Assembly: GCA_010093485.1 (NCBI GenBank) | Contig: MU001501.1 | Coordinates: forward strand, 699,052-763,051 | DNA: 64,000 nt | Source: Karstenula rhodostoma CBS 690.94 | Lineage: Eukaryota; Ascomycota; Dothideomycetes; Pleosporales; Didymosphaeriaceae | Reading direction: 5' to 3' | Shown here: one piece after another, positions 9,629 through 21,689 of the stretch | How the letters are laid out: each line of letters starts with the position of its first letter | Position numbering within the stretch: position 1 is the first letter of the stretch | The notes under the pieces: generated by a model | What the model saw: only the letters and a program-made list of their open reading frames with translations | Told to the model about the DNA's origin: nothing | Databases searched by the model: none | Position numbers and translations under genes: made by a program

Positions 9629-11082
9629 GTCAAACTTTTTTGAGAGCGGTTAAGAACGCGTCTCGGGTGCTGAGGTCTTGATCAAGCTGGCTGCTGTTAA
9701 GTAGGATAGGTAATTTCTTCGAAAGATCCTCGCGTCAACGTGACGATACGGTCCGCACCATAACTCTGCTCAACCAAGCAAAGTTGTTCCTACACCATAA
9801 GCCGTTATTTCGTCGTAAAGTACCATAGCGAGACGGTAGAGTCGCGAGGCCCGCTTCCTACGCACTCCATCGGATCGTTCGTGGCTTTCCTTCGAGGTCC
9901 AACAAATGGACGGATCAACCCAGACATGGATATGATGAGCAGGCGCAGCGATGGTGATGATGGGGTCCGCATTGCCATTTCGGGAGTTTCGAAACACTCG
10001 ATCTGCTGTGCGCTTTATATCGTCTGCCATGAGGCCTATCTTATAGCTAAGCACGTTCTAACATGGCGACTGTGCCAAGATATGTAAGGTTTTGGATGTT
10101 GCTGTCGGTAGGCATTTGGCATGGACGTTGATGATCGTGGCGTGGCCAATCATGTGGCAGTGTGGTAGGCGCGCGGCAGGAATAAATTCCTTCATACTCG
10201 CGTACCAAAGGCAAACGGCGCGAGGTGTTTACCGAAAGTGAAATCTGCCTTGTGTGCCGCGGGGAATGAGACAAGACGTATTGCCACAGGAACCATGGTA
10301 CAGTATGGGGAGCTGTGCCTTACTGTGCCTTGATGAATATGCCTCGTGCAATGTCACCAATGTTGGTGAGCAGCCCCGACTGCTGAGGCACTCGCAGGGT
10401 GCCGCCGACGCGGCAGATTTGTTGGGACCTGCGCGCGTTGGCTGTGCCAATGTGATGGCGCTTTCGTTGAAAGGACATGGAATGGTTCGTCAGGTATGGG
10501 AAATGCGATGAAAAAGGCTTGAAGACGGAAGTCTTTCGTAAGAAGGATGGAGGGGCTAGCGTCGCATGGTGCATGGCGTTTAAAAGCGATGTTTCAAGCG
10601 GTGCTCCATCGCGCGGTTCTGCTCAAGCATCGCGTTATCGAAAATAAGCACAGTTTGCGCAGCCGAAGTCGAGATGCCATGCGGCACGGTTCCGCCTGCC
10701 AAAATCGATGCGAAAAAGCGCCTCGCGTGCTGAACGACTGTGCCCACGATTGACACGCTCATTCACTCGGTCCGGCCACTGCAGCTCCAATGACAAAGCG
10801 GCGATAACTGAAGACGCTCCAGGATGCCAGTTCATGAACAATCGCCACATGCGGCGCGTAGAAAATGACAAATTGTCTCCACGAGATGAAGTGACGCGAC
10901 ATGATGAACGCCTACACGTAGGACTAGACTGTGTGGATTGCGCATTAGGAGCAGGGACAGCCAGCAACAGTAGCAAGCACACACGCCCTCGCATCATTTA
11001 AAGCCGGTTATTGTCTCAGAAGACGAGGCCAGAACATACACGACTGAGATCTCTCCACATGGAGCAACGGAATCCGTGTGCG
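9629..11082. other. intergenic region without a recognisable gene
   Basis: Short ORFs occur on both strands (for example 9770-10054 minus, 10635-10997 minus), but none carries a known motif and several overlap antisense. Nothing convincing is seen. Confidence 0.4.
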
Positions 11083-11640
11083 TCACTCTCCTTCCCAGAG
11101 CATACAACATCTCGTGTAACCCGGTCGTATAAGATTTCTTTCTCCCCGGTCATACATCATCTTTTCAACATGTTTCGGGCCAAGGGTCTCCGCTTCCACC
11201 TCTCTGAACCCGCGTTTGCGATAATAGGGCGCGTTCCACAATATTTCCCGGTACGTGGTCAACGACACGCGCGGTTTGCTGCCTGTGGCGGCTGCCAAAT
11301 CCCGCGCCCATTCAAACACAGCTGCGATCAAATTCGTCCCTACACCTTTTCCTTGGTACTCCTGGGTAGTTGATATGTTGGCGATGTACAGGGTAGTGTC
11401 CATAGTGACGGCTGCGACAAAACCCACTGGCTTGGCATTGTCTTCTGCAATATAGATCCGTCCGCTGGAAAGCCACACCGAAAGCTGTTCTGGTGAAGCA
11501 TGATTTTCACCGAGATCGGCCAGCCCAGGAATAGTCTTGAAGAGAGCAACGGCGTCGAGCTCCATTGCAGTCAGTGTTTTCTTGTCATCCTCAGTGGCTT
11601 CCCTCAAAGTATATTGGATTTTTGAGGTCTCGGGATGCAT
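11083..11640 (-). CDS. GNAT-family N-acetyltransferase
   Basis: A single-exon ORF of 185 aa with the GNAT fold. It opens with the usual YTLREATEDD beta-strand and helix 1, then the IYIAEDNAKPVGFVAAV strands, then motif A with the acetyl-CoA pyrophosphate loop (YQGKGVGTNLI, about residues 94-105) and the motif B region with the YYRKRGFREVE turn. GNAT enzymes transfer acetyl from acetyl-CoA to an amine; the substrate cannot be told from the sequence. No signal peptide is seen, so it is probably cytosolic. The length is typical for a stand-alone small-molecule acetyltransferase. It has no obvious functional link to its neighbours. Confidence 0.85.
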   Translation of the reverse strand: MHPETSKIQYTLREATEDDKKTLTAMELDAVALFKTIPGLADLGENHASPEQLSVWLSSGRIYIAEDNAKPVGFVAAVTMDTTLYIANISTTQEYQGKGVGTNLIAAVFEWARDLAAATGSKPRVSLTTYREILWNAPYYRKRGFREVEAETLGPKHVEKMMYDRGERNLIRPGYTRCCMLWEGE

Positions 11641-11723
11641 TCTTGATTGTCCCTTGTTTATTTACCACTTGTGAGCAAATCGAACCGAAGGCAGGACGCG
11701 CGGATGGAAAGACCTAGGCATGG

Positions 11724-11880
11724 TACCGTAGAGTTTTTCACCTCCTGGTTAAGCTACGGATAAGCGATCTAGCCAGAACTCCGAATAGATTATAAAAGTG
11801 GGTCAGAAGGTAAGTATAGCTTATATTATCGGTGCAAGTTGCTTAAGTAAGTCGCCCGGGAGGTGGAAAACTCTACGGTA
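11724..11880. mobile_element. MITE-like element with 22-bp terminal inverted repeats
   Basis: The left end reads TACCGTAGAGTTTTTCACCTCC (22 bases including TA) at 11724-11745, and its reverse complement with one mismatch closes the element at 11859-11880. Both ends begin with TA, which fits a TA target duplication of Tc1/mariner/pogo-type DNA transposons. The 157-bp length and lack of coding capacity point to a non-autonomous MITE. Confidence 0.7.
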
Positions 11881-12199
11881 GGGTAGGATAGATGATTTGT
11901 AATCAATCACACCCCGTCAACCTCGTGATCTGGTAGAGTTCAATACAAAGCAGCATCTCTGAGGAGTGTAAGAAACTCGTACCATCCATAATAACTGCAG
12001 TAGTGCAATGTATACCTAGACTACAGCAATAACGTCTGAAGAGTGTATCACGTGACTCTTGTCCTTTCACTGTTTCAAAAGTCATCTGTCCAAGAAGAAT
12101 TGATCATCACACTGGTCTCTGAACATGGCCAAGTGCTTCCAGTACTAGAGAATACGGTTTTAAAGACACATTAGGCCAGATCAGCATGCATCTTGTGGC

Positions 12200-12372
12200 T
12201 ACAGGAGGTAGGCACGTCGGTTTGGAACCCTGTAGCTTGAATCCTATGCCTTACCTCTGAGGGTATTGATCGCAGAGTTCTGATTAGTGTAGAGCAGTGG
12301 TTTGGAACAAAACTACCTGTTATAAAGAGAAAACGCGCTACAGGGTTCTAAACCGACGTCCCTACCTCTGTA
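12200..12372. mobile_element. second MITE-like element with ~35-bp terminal inverted repeats
   Basis: The left arm (12200-12236) and right arm (12337-12372) are inverted copies that share CGTCGGTTTRGAACCCTGTA and a GGTAGG block near the tips; differences are two transitions or transversions and one indel. TA flanks both ends. At 173 bp with no coding capacity it fits a Tc1/mariner/pogo-type MITE, of a different family from the element 320 bp upstream. Confidence 0.65.
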
Positions 12373-12735
12373 CTCAAACGTTCGAGAAGCTCGAAACAAG
12401 GTCGCGGCATCCAGGACGTCCCTCACGCGCCTGCTATAAAACGAGGACCAGGGATCTCGACGGTCATAAACTCTTCAATTGCCGACCACATTTCCGGCGA
12501 GGACATGGACAACCCGTCCTGAGGTACAGATATGAGATAAGGATCATTGCCAAATCGGGCAGGTGATCCTTGCAGCGACCCGACCATTGATACGACAGCA
12601 ACATTCGGGGGCGTACTCAGCCGCTAATTCGAAGTCTTATCTTCCACAATCTCTCTCGTATAAGAAACTTGGCTCGCCTTGTCATGCACCAAGCTCCAGC
12701 GGCGGTCTTGGTTTCTTGCGCAGCGGCCCGTCAAC

Positions 12736-15288
12736 ATGTCTACTCTGATGGAGCACAAAGACCCAATAGCCACGGAGCCCGACCATGATGTCGAGTTTGG
12801 CCACGAAATCGGCCATGGACATCTCAAAGAGTTGGAGGTCGATGTGGCCAAGGTGCTGGGTGACGACCAGTCTTTTGACCTTGACTCCGACCACTCTCCG
12901 TACCCTGAAGGTATGCGCGTGAGTGGGATGCGATGTGATCTTTCCATCTGACCATCGCAGTGCGAGCCGTCGTGCCAGAAGTCGACGACCCTTCCATGCC
13001 GGTCAACACCCTACGCATGTGGATCCTCGGCTTCATCTTCACCATGATCGGCGCTGGTGTCAATAACTTCTTCTCGCTGCGCCAGCCGTCTGTCCACATT
13101 GTATCCCTCGTCGCGGAGCTGCTGGCTTTCCCTTGTGGCATATTTTTGGCCTACGTGCTTCCGCTCTGGACCATCAACCTAGGACCGCTCGGCAAATGGA
13201 GCATCAACCCAGACCGTCACTTCAACATCAAGGAGCATTGTCTCATCACGATCATGGCCAACGTTTCAATCGCATGGGGTACTGCAGATGCCACTAGCGT
13301 TATTCAAGCTGCGCAAGCCTTCTACCACTTCAAGCTGTCGGCCGGCTTCAAGATACTTGTCGTGCTTTGCTGCCAGCTGCTCGGCTTCGGTATCGTGGGC
13401 CTGTGCAGAAGATGGGTAGTTGAGCCTGCGAATATCATCTGGCCCGGCACGCTGTCTATCTGTGCTCTGCTGACGACACTACATTCTCGCGCCAACGCCG
13501 TCGCCAACGGCTGGAAGATCTCTCGCATACGATTCTTCATTTTCGTTATGGTATCTGCGTTCGTCTGGTTCTGGTTCCCCGGTCTGATCTTCCAGGCGCT
13601 CAGCTTCTTCACATGGGGTAAGTGTGCACATCTATGCTGAAACGGCATGCTAACATGCAGCAGTATGCTGGATAGCGCCAAACAATCGCGTTGTGAACCA
13701 ACTATTTGGCATGCAGACTGGACTCGGCCTGTCACCGATCACCTTTGACTGGACCCAAATCGCGTACAACACCAATCCATTGTTGTCACCTTCATGGGCT
13801 GCCCTCAATGTCTTTCTTGGATTCGTCGGTGCCTTCTGGATCGTAGTCCCCGCCATCTACTACACCAACACCTGGTGGACGGGCTATCTTCCCCTCATGT
13901 CGGCGGATGTTTACGACCGCTATGGCGCGGCCTACAACGTGAGCATGATGATCAATGTAGACGGAACCTTCAACGAGACTGCGTACCAGGCCTACTCTCC
14001 GCCATTCCTTGGCGCGTCCTTTGCTTTTGTATACGGTCTCTCGTTCGCAGCCATCACTTCCGTCCTTGTCCACGTTGCCCTCTGGCATGGCGGAGACATC
14101 TTCGATGCATGGAAAGGGCGAACGAAGATGGATATTCACGCGCGTCTGATGCAATCATACAAACAAACCCCTTGGTGGCTTTACGCTGCTATCGTCGCCA
14201 TCATGACAGCCCTCTCTATCGTCATGGTGGAGGTCTACGATACCAAGCTTCCGGTATACGGAGTGTTCCTGGCGTTGGTAATCCCCGCGGTGTACATGAT
14301 CCCATGCTGCATCATCCAGGGTATCACGAACGTGGACGCCCAGCAGCTGAACGTGCTCTCGGAGTTCATCGGCGGTTACATGTTCCAGGGCAGACCGCTC
14401 GCCAACATGATCTTCAAGACGCTCTCGCAGGATGTCGTCCAGCAGGGCTTGTACTTTGCGCAAGACATGAAGCTCGGCCACTACATGAAGATCTCCCCCC
14501 AACTGGTTTTTGCCGCGCAGGCCAGCGCTACGGTAGGTTAGGCTCTCACAATCGCGACATGCATTGACACTTGGCAGGTTCTGGGAGCTCTGACGCAAGT
14601 CGGCGTGACGACCTGGATGCTGGGCAACATCGATCAGATCTGCACCTACGACCAACCCGACCGTTTCTCGTGCCCGCAGGGCAGAACGACGTATTCATCT
14701 TCTGTCATCTGGGGACTGATTGGGCCCAGCCGCCTGTATTCTGTCGGGCAGATCTACTCTGGTCTTTGCCACTTTTTCTGGATTGGCGCGTTGATGCCCA
14801 TTATAACTTGGTACGCATATAAGCGTACCAAAATGGAGTGGTTGCGGTATGGTGCACTGTCCTTGCATCCAGAATCACGCTGACCACATACAGATACGTG
14901 AATTGGCCACTCATCTTCGTTGGAACGTACGTGAAGCCCTATCTTTCAGGCATCCGCAGACTGACCCGATTGCAGGTACAACGTCCCGCCCGCGACCGGC
15001 ATCAACTACAGCTCATGGTGGCTCGTCAACTTCCTCTTCAACAGCATCATCTTCAGGAAAGCCTTCGCATGGTGGACAAAGTACAACTATATTCTGGCCG
15101 CAGCATTGGACACGGGCACCGCGTTCTCGGGCATTATCATCTTCTTTGCAGTGAGCTACACCGGCGCAGTGTTTCCGGACTGGTGGGGCAATACTGTGTT
15201 CGTGAACACAGCAGACGGGGACGGCGTGCCGTATCTGGATATGCCCGGGACGGGATACTTTGGACCTGCGAACGGGACTTGGACTTGA
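12736..15288 (+). CDS. OPT-family oligopeptide transporter (6 exons)
   Basis: Exons 12736-12910, 12961-13617, 13661-14532, 14578-14846, 14894-14926 and 14976-15288 join in frame (introns 43-50 nt) to give 772 aa. The acidic N-terminal tail carries HEIGHGHLKE and leads to SPYPEVRAVV, the usual entry to the OPT domain. At least 12 hydrophobic helices follow, with family blocks such as PSMPVNTLRMWILG, NHFF-like VNNFFSLRQPS, WSINPDRHFNIKEH, NIIWPGTLS and the C-terminal SSWWLVNFLFNSIIFRKA. It should be a plasma-membrane proton-coupled carrier of small peptides or glutathione-type compounds (Isp4-like). The 33-nt exon 5 is unusually short but supported by frame. It is convergent with the hypothetical gene at 15922-17367. 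Confidence 0.9.
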
Positions 15289-15921
15289 TCACGGACTGGG
15301 TGAGGGTGCTTTGGCAGACAACAAGCCTTCAAGTCCCATTGCGTGACCCGGCCTTTGCGATGTTGTCATACCGCAGAGGTGCGGGGCATACAGCGGTGCA
15401 CGTAGTCAGCGTGAAATAAGACAAGTCTATGACACGATCTGCTTCGTGGGCGCATTCGCACTGCTGCCTTCATGGGTGCTATGTAGAGCACCCACAAGAA
15501 TGGGGACCGAATTGAACCGTGCAGTGCAGATGTAATGTTTACTAGGAAGGTATGGTGTGGCGAGACGGGGAGCGAGAAGGTCGGAAGGGTAATGCTTTCG
15601 GCTTGGCAGGGAAGTGCGAGTTCGGTGCAGTACGTCTTGTGTTCAATGATTTATCCAATACATATCGTGGCGGGTCGTTCATTCGTACCCAATTCGTGAC
15701 GAATCGTGGCTCATGACCGCGACTCGAATTGCCAGAGGGGCGGCCCAAGACCATCGGCCGTTCTTTGTTGAACGAGCGCGTTGCCCAATGGGACGGCTCC
15801 CGTAGCCCGATTGTCGTCCCCGCGAGGTGGACTTGTAGTGCCCGCTCAGCTTCCGCAGGCGAGCCGCTCACGTACAGCGACGAGTTGTCGAAGGCGACAT
15901 ATCTCTGCCCCTACCCGCTCT
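15289..15921. other. convergent intergenic region
   Basis: This 633-bp space between two convergent genes holds their 3' ends. Small ORFs on both strands show no recognisable features. Confidence 0.4.
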
Positions 15922-17367
15922 TCACCACCCGGCATCCGGCGGCACCGATCTCGCCCGCCGCGCACCCTCCACCGGACTTCCTGGTCGCGACCGCCCAGCC
16001 TGCAGTAGTCCTTTGATCAGGCCTGTTCGCTGCTCCAACTTCTCTCTCGCCGCAAAGCACACCTTCTCCACCTCCTCTCCCACAACCTCTACCAACGCAT
16101 CGGCCCGCTCCCTGAGCTCCTCCAGCTTCGCGTCGCACAGACGGTGCACCTCCATCAACGCATCCTCCCGCAGCACTGCAAACTCGACGCGCTGCTCCTC
16201 GAGCTGTTCCTGCATCTCCACGTCCGTCACGTCGCGCAGGTAGAGAACGTGCGCGTGCGTTTCTGATGTCATCTCCGCGGCGAGGGCGTCGGCGTGCGTT
16301 TTAAGGTGCGCGGCTAGGAGGGCGTGGAGGGGAGCCAGCGGATGCGGCGGCGGCGGAGAGGGAGGTGTGTTTGCTGATGGATGTGGGGGTGGGGGCTGTG
16401 GCGCGTATGTCGGCGGCGGGGAGGCGGCCTCTTTCGCGGGCGACTGGGTCGGCACGGCGAGCAAGCGCGTGAGCATGTCTGGCAGAACCGCGTTCAGCGC
16501 TTCGGGCAGCAGCTTTGCGATGGTGGCCTCGATCGCGGCGTAAATGTCATAGCATCCGGTCGGCGGCGGCGAGGAAGGGAGAAGCCGTGGGCTCGGGCTC
16601 GCTGTCGTCGTAGTCGCCTTCTCGGTTGGCGACCCGGGGTCGACTGCGGCGTCGAGGAGGAGGCGCTTCGGGGCCGGGGCTTGCGGCGAGCTTGTGCGTG
16701 CTGCGGACGACGTCAGTCAACCGGGTGCAGAGTTTGCTGCTGAAAACGTACACTGTCGCGAGCGCTTCAACGACGCGTCTCGGTAGGTCGGAGGGGCCTC
16801 GAGCGACGCGTCGGCGGGGAGGAAGACTGCCCAGTCGGCCTCTGTGAACAAGCCCTTGTCAACAGGGAAGCCCACCAGCTGCTTCGACGCGTCGACCAGG
16901 CTCAGGAACTGGGCGGATTTGGCAGGGTTCAGCCACGCATAGTCGAACAGGACGTGCAGCGTGGTTGCCCTGGCGAGGTCGGCCAGCGGCTCGAAGCGCT
17001 CGTCGCGGGTGTGGTCGATGTCTCCAAGCTGGCGCGCCCAGCGGACGGTGCAGGGCTTGACCGCCGCCAGAGACAGCAGCCGGAGGTCGCGCCCGTTGTG
17101 GCGCGCTATCTGCTCGACCAAGTGCGGCGGAGGGGGCGCATTCGCGTGGTCGAGCGTGGCTGACGCCAGGTTGTCTGCATCGTAGACCAAGCTGAGGCGC
17201 CGCTCGCCGTCGAAAGCGGCAAACTTCCGGGTGAATTGCAGCTCGGCCGTGGCCTGCTGCCGGAGCTCATCGACCCTGACGACCAGGAAGCACAGCCACG
17301 GAGAAGGTTTGTGCGGGACAGACACCAGGACGGGAATGCCGCCTGGGCGGAAGACAAAGTGTGACAT
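15922..17367 (-). CDS. hypothetical protein with Pro-rich linker and C-terminal coiled coil
   Basis: Exons 17367-16752 and 16700-15922 join across a 51-nt intron (GTACGT...CCGCAG) into 464 aa. The N-terminal half (about residues 1-200; MSHFVFRPGGIPVLVSVPHK) looks like a folded domain conserved among fungi that I cannot name. The middle is Pro/Ser-rich with basic patches and TTTTASPSP-type low complexity, followed by a short helix (YDIYAAIEATIAKLLPEALN), a PPPP-rich linker and a strongly charged helix with heptads (EEQRVEFAVLREDALMEVHR to about residue 440). GC content is higher than in its neighbours. It is probably intracellular and protein-binding; function unknown. Confidence 0.7.
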
Positions 17368-19055
17368 GGTTAATTCTATACCGAGCTATACACCTAGACT
17401 TACCACGCAACTCACTGAGCAATACCCCCCTCGCGCGGATGCACAAGGGGAACCCACCCACCCGGGCTTCTATGGCAGAGCAGCCCTGGCTCTGTCGCGT
17501 CGCGCCCCAGCTCGTCGCGCGCTGCCAGGCTCGCCGCGGTCGCGCCGCCCGGCCTAAAAGAGCAGCACCCCCTCGGACGGAGTCGCGCAGTGGTGCGCGG
17601 CGTCAAGGGCCTTGTGGATGCGCAAGGATGGCGCGCTGAGATAGGACGGCGGGCGGTGCGAGGACTAAACGATTCGAGGCCAGCGTGCGGGAGCCAACGC
17701 CCGCTGCGCAGAGTCACGTCGGCGTGCAGCCCGGCCTACAAGAGCGCCGCCCCCTCGACGGTGTTGCGCGGGTGCGCGGCGAAGAGGGCCTTGTGAGGTT
17801 CGCAAGGATGGCGGGATGAAGTAGGGCAGCGGACAGCGCGAGGCACAGCGATCAACGGCAGCGTGCGAGAGGCCGAAGTGAACGAGGGCGTGTTTGCGCG
17901 GGTTGGGATGGAGGGTGCGCGTGAACTGGATTGGAGGTGCGTGTGGGCGGAAGACGCGGTCGACGAGGGCGGCGGTGGGTGGTGGGAAGTCGCGATCGGA
18001 AAAGGTGGTTGGGGCAGGCAGCAAGCTTGGCAAAGCAACCGTGCCTTCCCCGCATCCCGCATCTGGCCCGAGCCCGCTGACTCCGCACGTGCCGCCTGTT
18101 CACATGGCGACGTTGAACGATGGCCTCCAGCACCTACACTGGATCGACATTGCCTTCGTTGTCACCGCCAAAATAAACAAAGTTACAGGGAAGCAGGTAG
18201 TATCGTCCTCCTGTAGAACCCTCAACCTAGTGGCATGCATCGCGTCTGCTCGAAAACATGAATCTGCATTAATAGCTAATCACATATTCAGAGCTGCCGG
18301 GCAGAGGCTTGCCATTCAAACTCGGCTGGACCCCATTGAGTTTTGGAATACCTTATCGCAAGACTCTCAACACAAAGTTAGACCTACTCTGTCTCTGCAT
18401 TGCGAGAATTTCTAGCTATACAGCTCGCATGGAAAGAAACTCGCAGGCGGCACCATGTTGCATACCGGACGGATGCCAGAACCTTCACGCTGTTTCCCAG
18501 AAGACGAAGAGACGTCTTACAACATCGTCGACGAGGCAAATACTTCCCGTATTGGACGCAACTGCAACTTGGTCTAGATTCTGTCGTGCCAGGTCCATGA
18601 CCAGCACGTCATTTGCATCGCGGATTTCTCATCTTCATGGAGAGATACCCAAACACACCTAACCCTTGCGGATCTAGCGCAATCAATGCTTCGCTCTCTT
18701 GATTCAACGGGTATGCACATCGCCGCTAAACATGTGGTTGCCGCTGCAATCATCCCCGCCCGGTGTGGTGTTATAACTGCCACGTTCGCTTAGGCCCTCT
18801 ACCGGATTGGCTGCATGGTCCGACTACAGCTTATCAAGACTACATAGCTTTCGTTCGTAATATCCGCCTCTTCTTGCGAATACATCTGGAATCATTCGGG
18901 GGCGTACTGAAGAGGACGGTGGCGGAAGTGGACATAAGATAATGGGCATATATATACTCGCAGCTTTGTGTTACCAATGTCCCTGTCAATCAATCAACAC
19001 AGATCGTTTCGCGATCTGTGGTCTCAGAAACCTACTCACCCCTCACTGACCAACA
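17368..19055. other. gene-free interval with ~180-bp tandem duplication and MFS promoter
   Basis: Bases about 17540-17700 and 17725-17880 are diverged direct copies at an offset of 178-180 bp: GGGCCTTGTG and CGCAAGGATGGCG recur in the same order, as does GCAGCGTGCG-like sequence at the ends. No ORF in the rest carries a recognisable domain. The last 120 bases contain a TATA-like CATATATATACTC (about 18949) and look like the core promoter of the MFS gene at 19056. Confidence 0.5.
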
Positions 19056-20897
19056 ATGTCTAAGCAGACGCCCTCGGTCGTGTCCTCGACGCCCTCCCAC
19101 AGCTGGCGTGGATGGCTATGGGATTCCGCCGATGTTACCAAGGAAGAAAGGAAGTTTCTTTTCAAGCTCGACGCTACGCTGCTCACCTTTGGGACGCTCG
19201 GCATGCTGATCAAGTGGATCGACACCTCTAACATTACCAATGCCTTCGTCTCTGGCATGAAAGAAGACCTCAACCTGTATGGTAACGAGTACAATTACAT
19301 CGTCGTCGCCTGGACCATTGGGTACATCATTGGCCAATGGCCATCTAACATCATTCTGACCCGTGTCCCTGCGCACATATGGATTCCGTTTCAAGAAGTC
19401 GGCTGGACGGTTTTCACTTTCGCATTGGCTGGCGCCAAGTCTTACAGAGCTCTACTTGGATTGCGCTTCGTCGTAGGGCTGTTTGAAGCAGGTTACTGGC
19501 CTGCCCTGTACTATGTGCTGGGATCTTGGTACAACAAGAGTATGCCCCTGTGGTCACTTCATGTAAGAAACATCGCTGATTGAACCTGGCAGGGGAGCTC
19601 GGAAAGCGAAACGGCATTCTTCAGTCAGCTGTGTCCATTGCCCCGATCTTCAGTGGTTTCTTGCAAGCTGGCATCTACAACGGCCTCAATGGCCACGCTG
19701 GTCTAGCAGGGTGGAGATGGTTGTTCAGTATGCGGCTCCCCAAAATCTAACCAAATCTGTGCTCACCGTTTGTTTCTAGTTATCAATGGGGTCATCTCCC
19801 TGCCGATCGCCGTGCTCGCATACTTTTTTCTGCCCGACACACCAGGGACTGCCAAACCCAACTGGATCTTTTCTGAGCGTGTGAGTGCGCATATACGTCG
19901 CTTGTCACGAATTAAAAGGCACCGGCTGATTCTTGACTCAGGACATCCAAATTGCCCAAGAAAGAATGACAAGGGCTGGGAGAAAGCCGGAAGGCAAGCC
20001 ATATACCATACGTACCATTCTCGGGTTTTTGACGTCCTGGAAAACCCTACTTTTCACATTGATCTTTACAATGCAGCCGTTCGGATCGCACCCATTCCAG
20101 TCATTTGTTTTTTGGCTCAAGGCCCACAACAAGAAAGGCCAGCCCATGGTCTATACAGTCGCTCAGATCGTAAGTACACCTCCGCATTCACATTATGAAC
20201 CCTTGCCGAAGGTCTTGCTCACATTGTTTCATAGAACGAATACCCAACCCTCGGTAACGCATTCACAGCTGTGTACTCTTTGACATGCGTCTGGGTTTCC
20301 GACGGCCCCTTGCGAGGTCGACGATGGCCCATCATTCTCTTCTCGAACATGATTGCAATTGTCGTGTTCGTCCTACTAGTCGTGACACCGGTCATGGGTC
20401 CCTTTTCGCACCGGGCGCCTCTTTACATCGTTTCATCCATCGGAGGAAGCATGGTGCCGTTGACCATGGCATGGATGGCGGAGCTCATCTCCGAAAGCGC
20501 TGAGCAGCGAGCCTTCACCGCCGCCTCTATGAATACGCTCCAGTGTAAGTGCATTGCAACCACAGCAACCACAGTCACCACAAGGTCCTAACCTATGCGG
20601 GCAGATACCTTCAACGCTTGGGTCCCGCTGGTTTGGTTCCAGCAAGTTCACCAGCCATATGTCACACCTGGCAACCGCGCTGCAGCTGCGGTGGCCGGCT
20701 TGAACATCATCGTCTTCAGCGCCATAGCCTTACTCGCTCACAGGGAGAAGCTGGCCAGAAAGCGCAACAATCAAGTCCCAGATATCCTGGATTCGCCAGA
20801 GCCAAACCCGGTCGATAATGGCAGTGAAAAGAGTCCGGTGGTTAACGTCCTTGCTCTTCAGTCGAAGAATGTAGAGCCCCTGGGGCAGCCAACCTGA
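19056..20897 (+). CDS. MFS transporter, anion:cation symporter (Dal5/Fen2/Tna1-like) family
   Basis: Six exons (19056-19539, 19593-19727, 19780-19880, 19942-20169, 20235-20544, 20605-20897) with introns of 52-65 nt give 516 aa. About 12 transmembrane helices are visible. Family blocks include DATLLTFGTLGMLIKWIDTS in helix 1, NIILTRVPAHIW after helix 2, LLGLRFVVGLFEAGYWPALY, ELGKRNGILQSA after helix 4, and the C-terminal NAWVPLVWFQQVHQPYVTPG. These are typical of the ACS family that carries allantoate, pantothenate, nicotinate and related organic anions. It has no signal peptide and should be in the plasma membrane. It begins the dioxygenase neighbourhood, and an uptake role for the cluster substrate is inferred. 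Confidence 0.88.
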
Positions 20898-21689
20898 TGC
20901 CGCGATTATGTTCAAAAGAGTTTATATGCAGTCAAATACATAGGTGGAATTGATTTTTACATCTGAACAAGTTTTATTTAGACTTCCGTACATTTGTGCT
21001 CCCCCTAAGAGAAGATAGAATACATGGTATTCCTAGGACCCTAGCTACGCCATATTGCTGATTAGGTACACCCAGGATACCTGGTAGCATGGTTCATCGG
21101 CTTTATAACACTGGCCTAGTCAAAGTATTAAAATTCCATATGTGATTAACCAGCGCCGAAACCTCCCAGTGCACCTATTGGACAGCACCAAGGAACGCCG
21201 CGCCGAGCGCTTTCTCGAAGCAAGGCAATCGAAGGGGGGTTGGAAAATACCAATGTGGTGGTAATTTGGGTTGAGACAGGACACTTCGCCTTCCTACGGC
21301 GTTTTGGAACAATGACAACGGCGTGATCACAGCAACTTGGAAAATTACTACGTGGGATATCTCTGCACGCTATCAGACCCCATCGGACTACTAGCAACTA
21401 CAACTCAGACTTCTTCTGCCTCGTTGAGGAAGTTAAGAAGGGTGTAGCGTGCGTATATGAGAATCCAGCCAATCATCTCTTTTCACCTGCTCACTCAGGT
21501 TGTTCAGGTGGGTGAAATGATGAGTTATGGTGCTGCAATAGACGTGCTTCCGAAAATGGTTGTGACCAAACGTTGATGACCACGTGAGACTCCAGCGAGG
21601 ACGACCAACTCTCAGCTGAAGCAACGGTAGACATTTTTATTGTCGACATGTAGTACATTGAATCACGACTCCGAAGATATTCGACTTGC
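20898..21689. other. convergent intergenic region
   Basis: The interval between the MFS gene and the convergent XanA-like gene has small ORFs only. No gene, RNA or repeat could be supported. Confidence 0.4.

Larger units (their letters stand above)
11641..12735. other. gene-free interval with two MITE-like insertions
   Basis: No gene is seen. The interval separates the GNAT gene from the OPT transporter and contains the two inverted-repeat elements listed separately at 11724-11880 and 12200-12372. Bases 12373-12735 are probably the OPT promoter and leader. Confidence 0.5.

Noticed and set aside
18309..18662. 117-aa plus-strand ORF
   Set aside because: No motif and overlapping ORFs in all frames; looks like chance.
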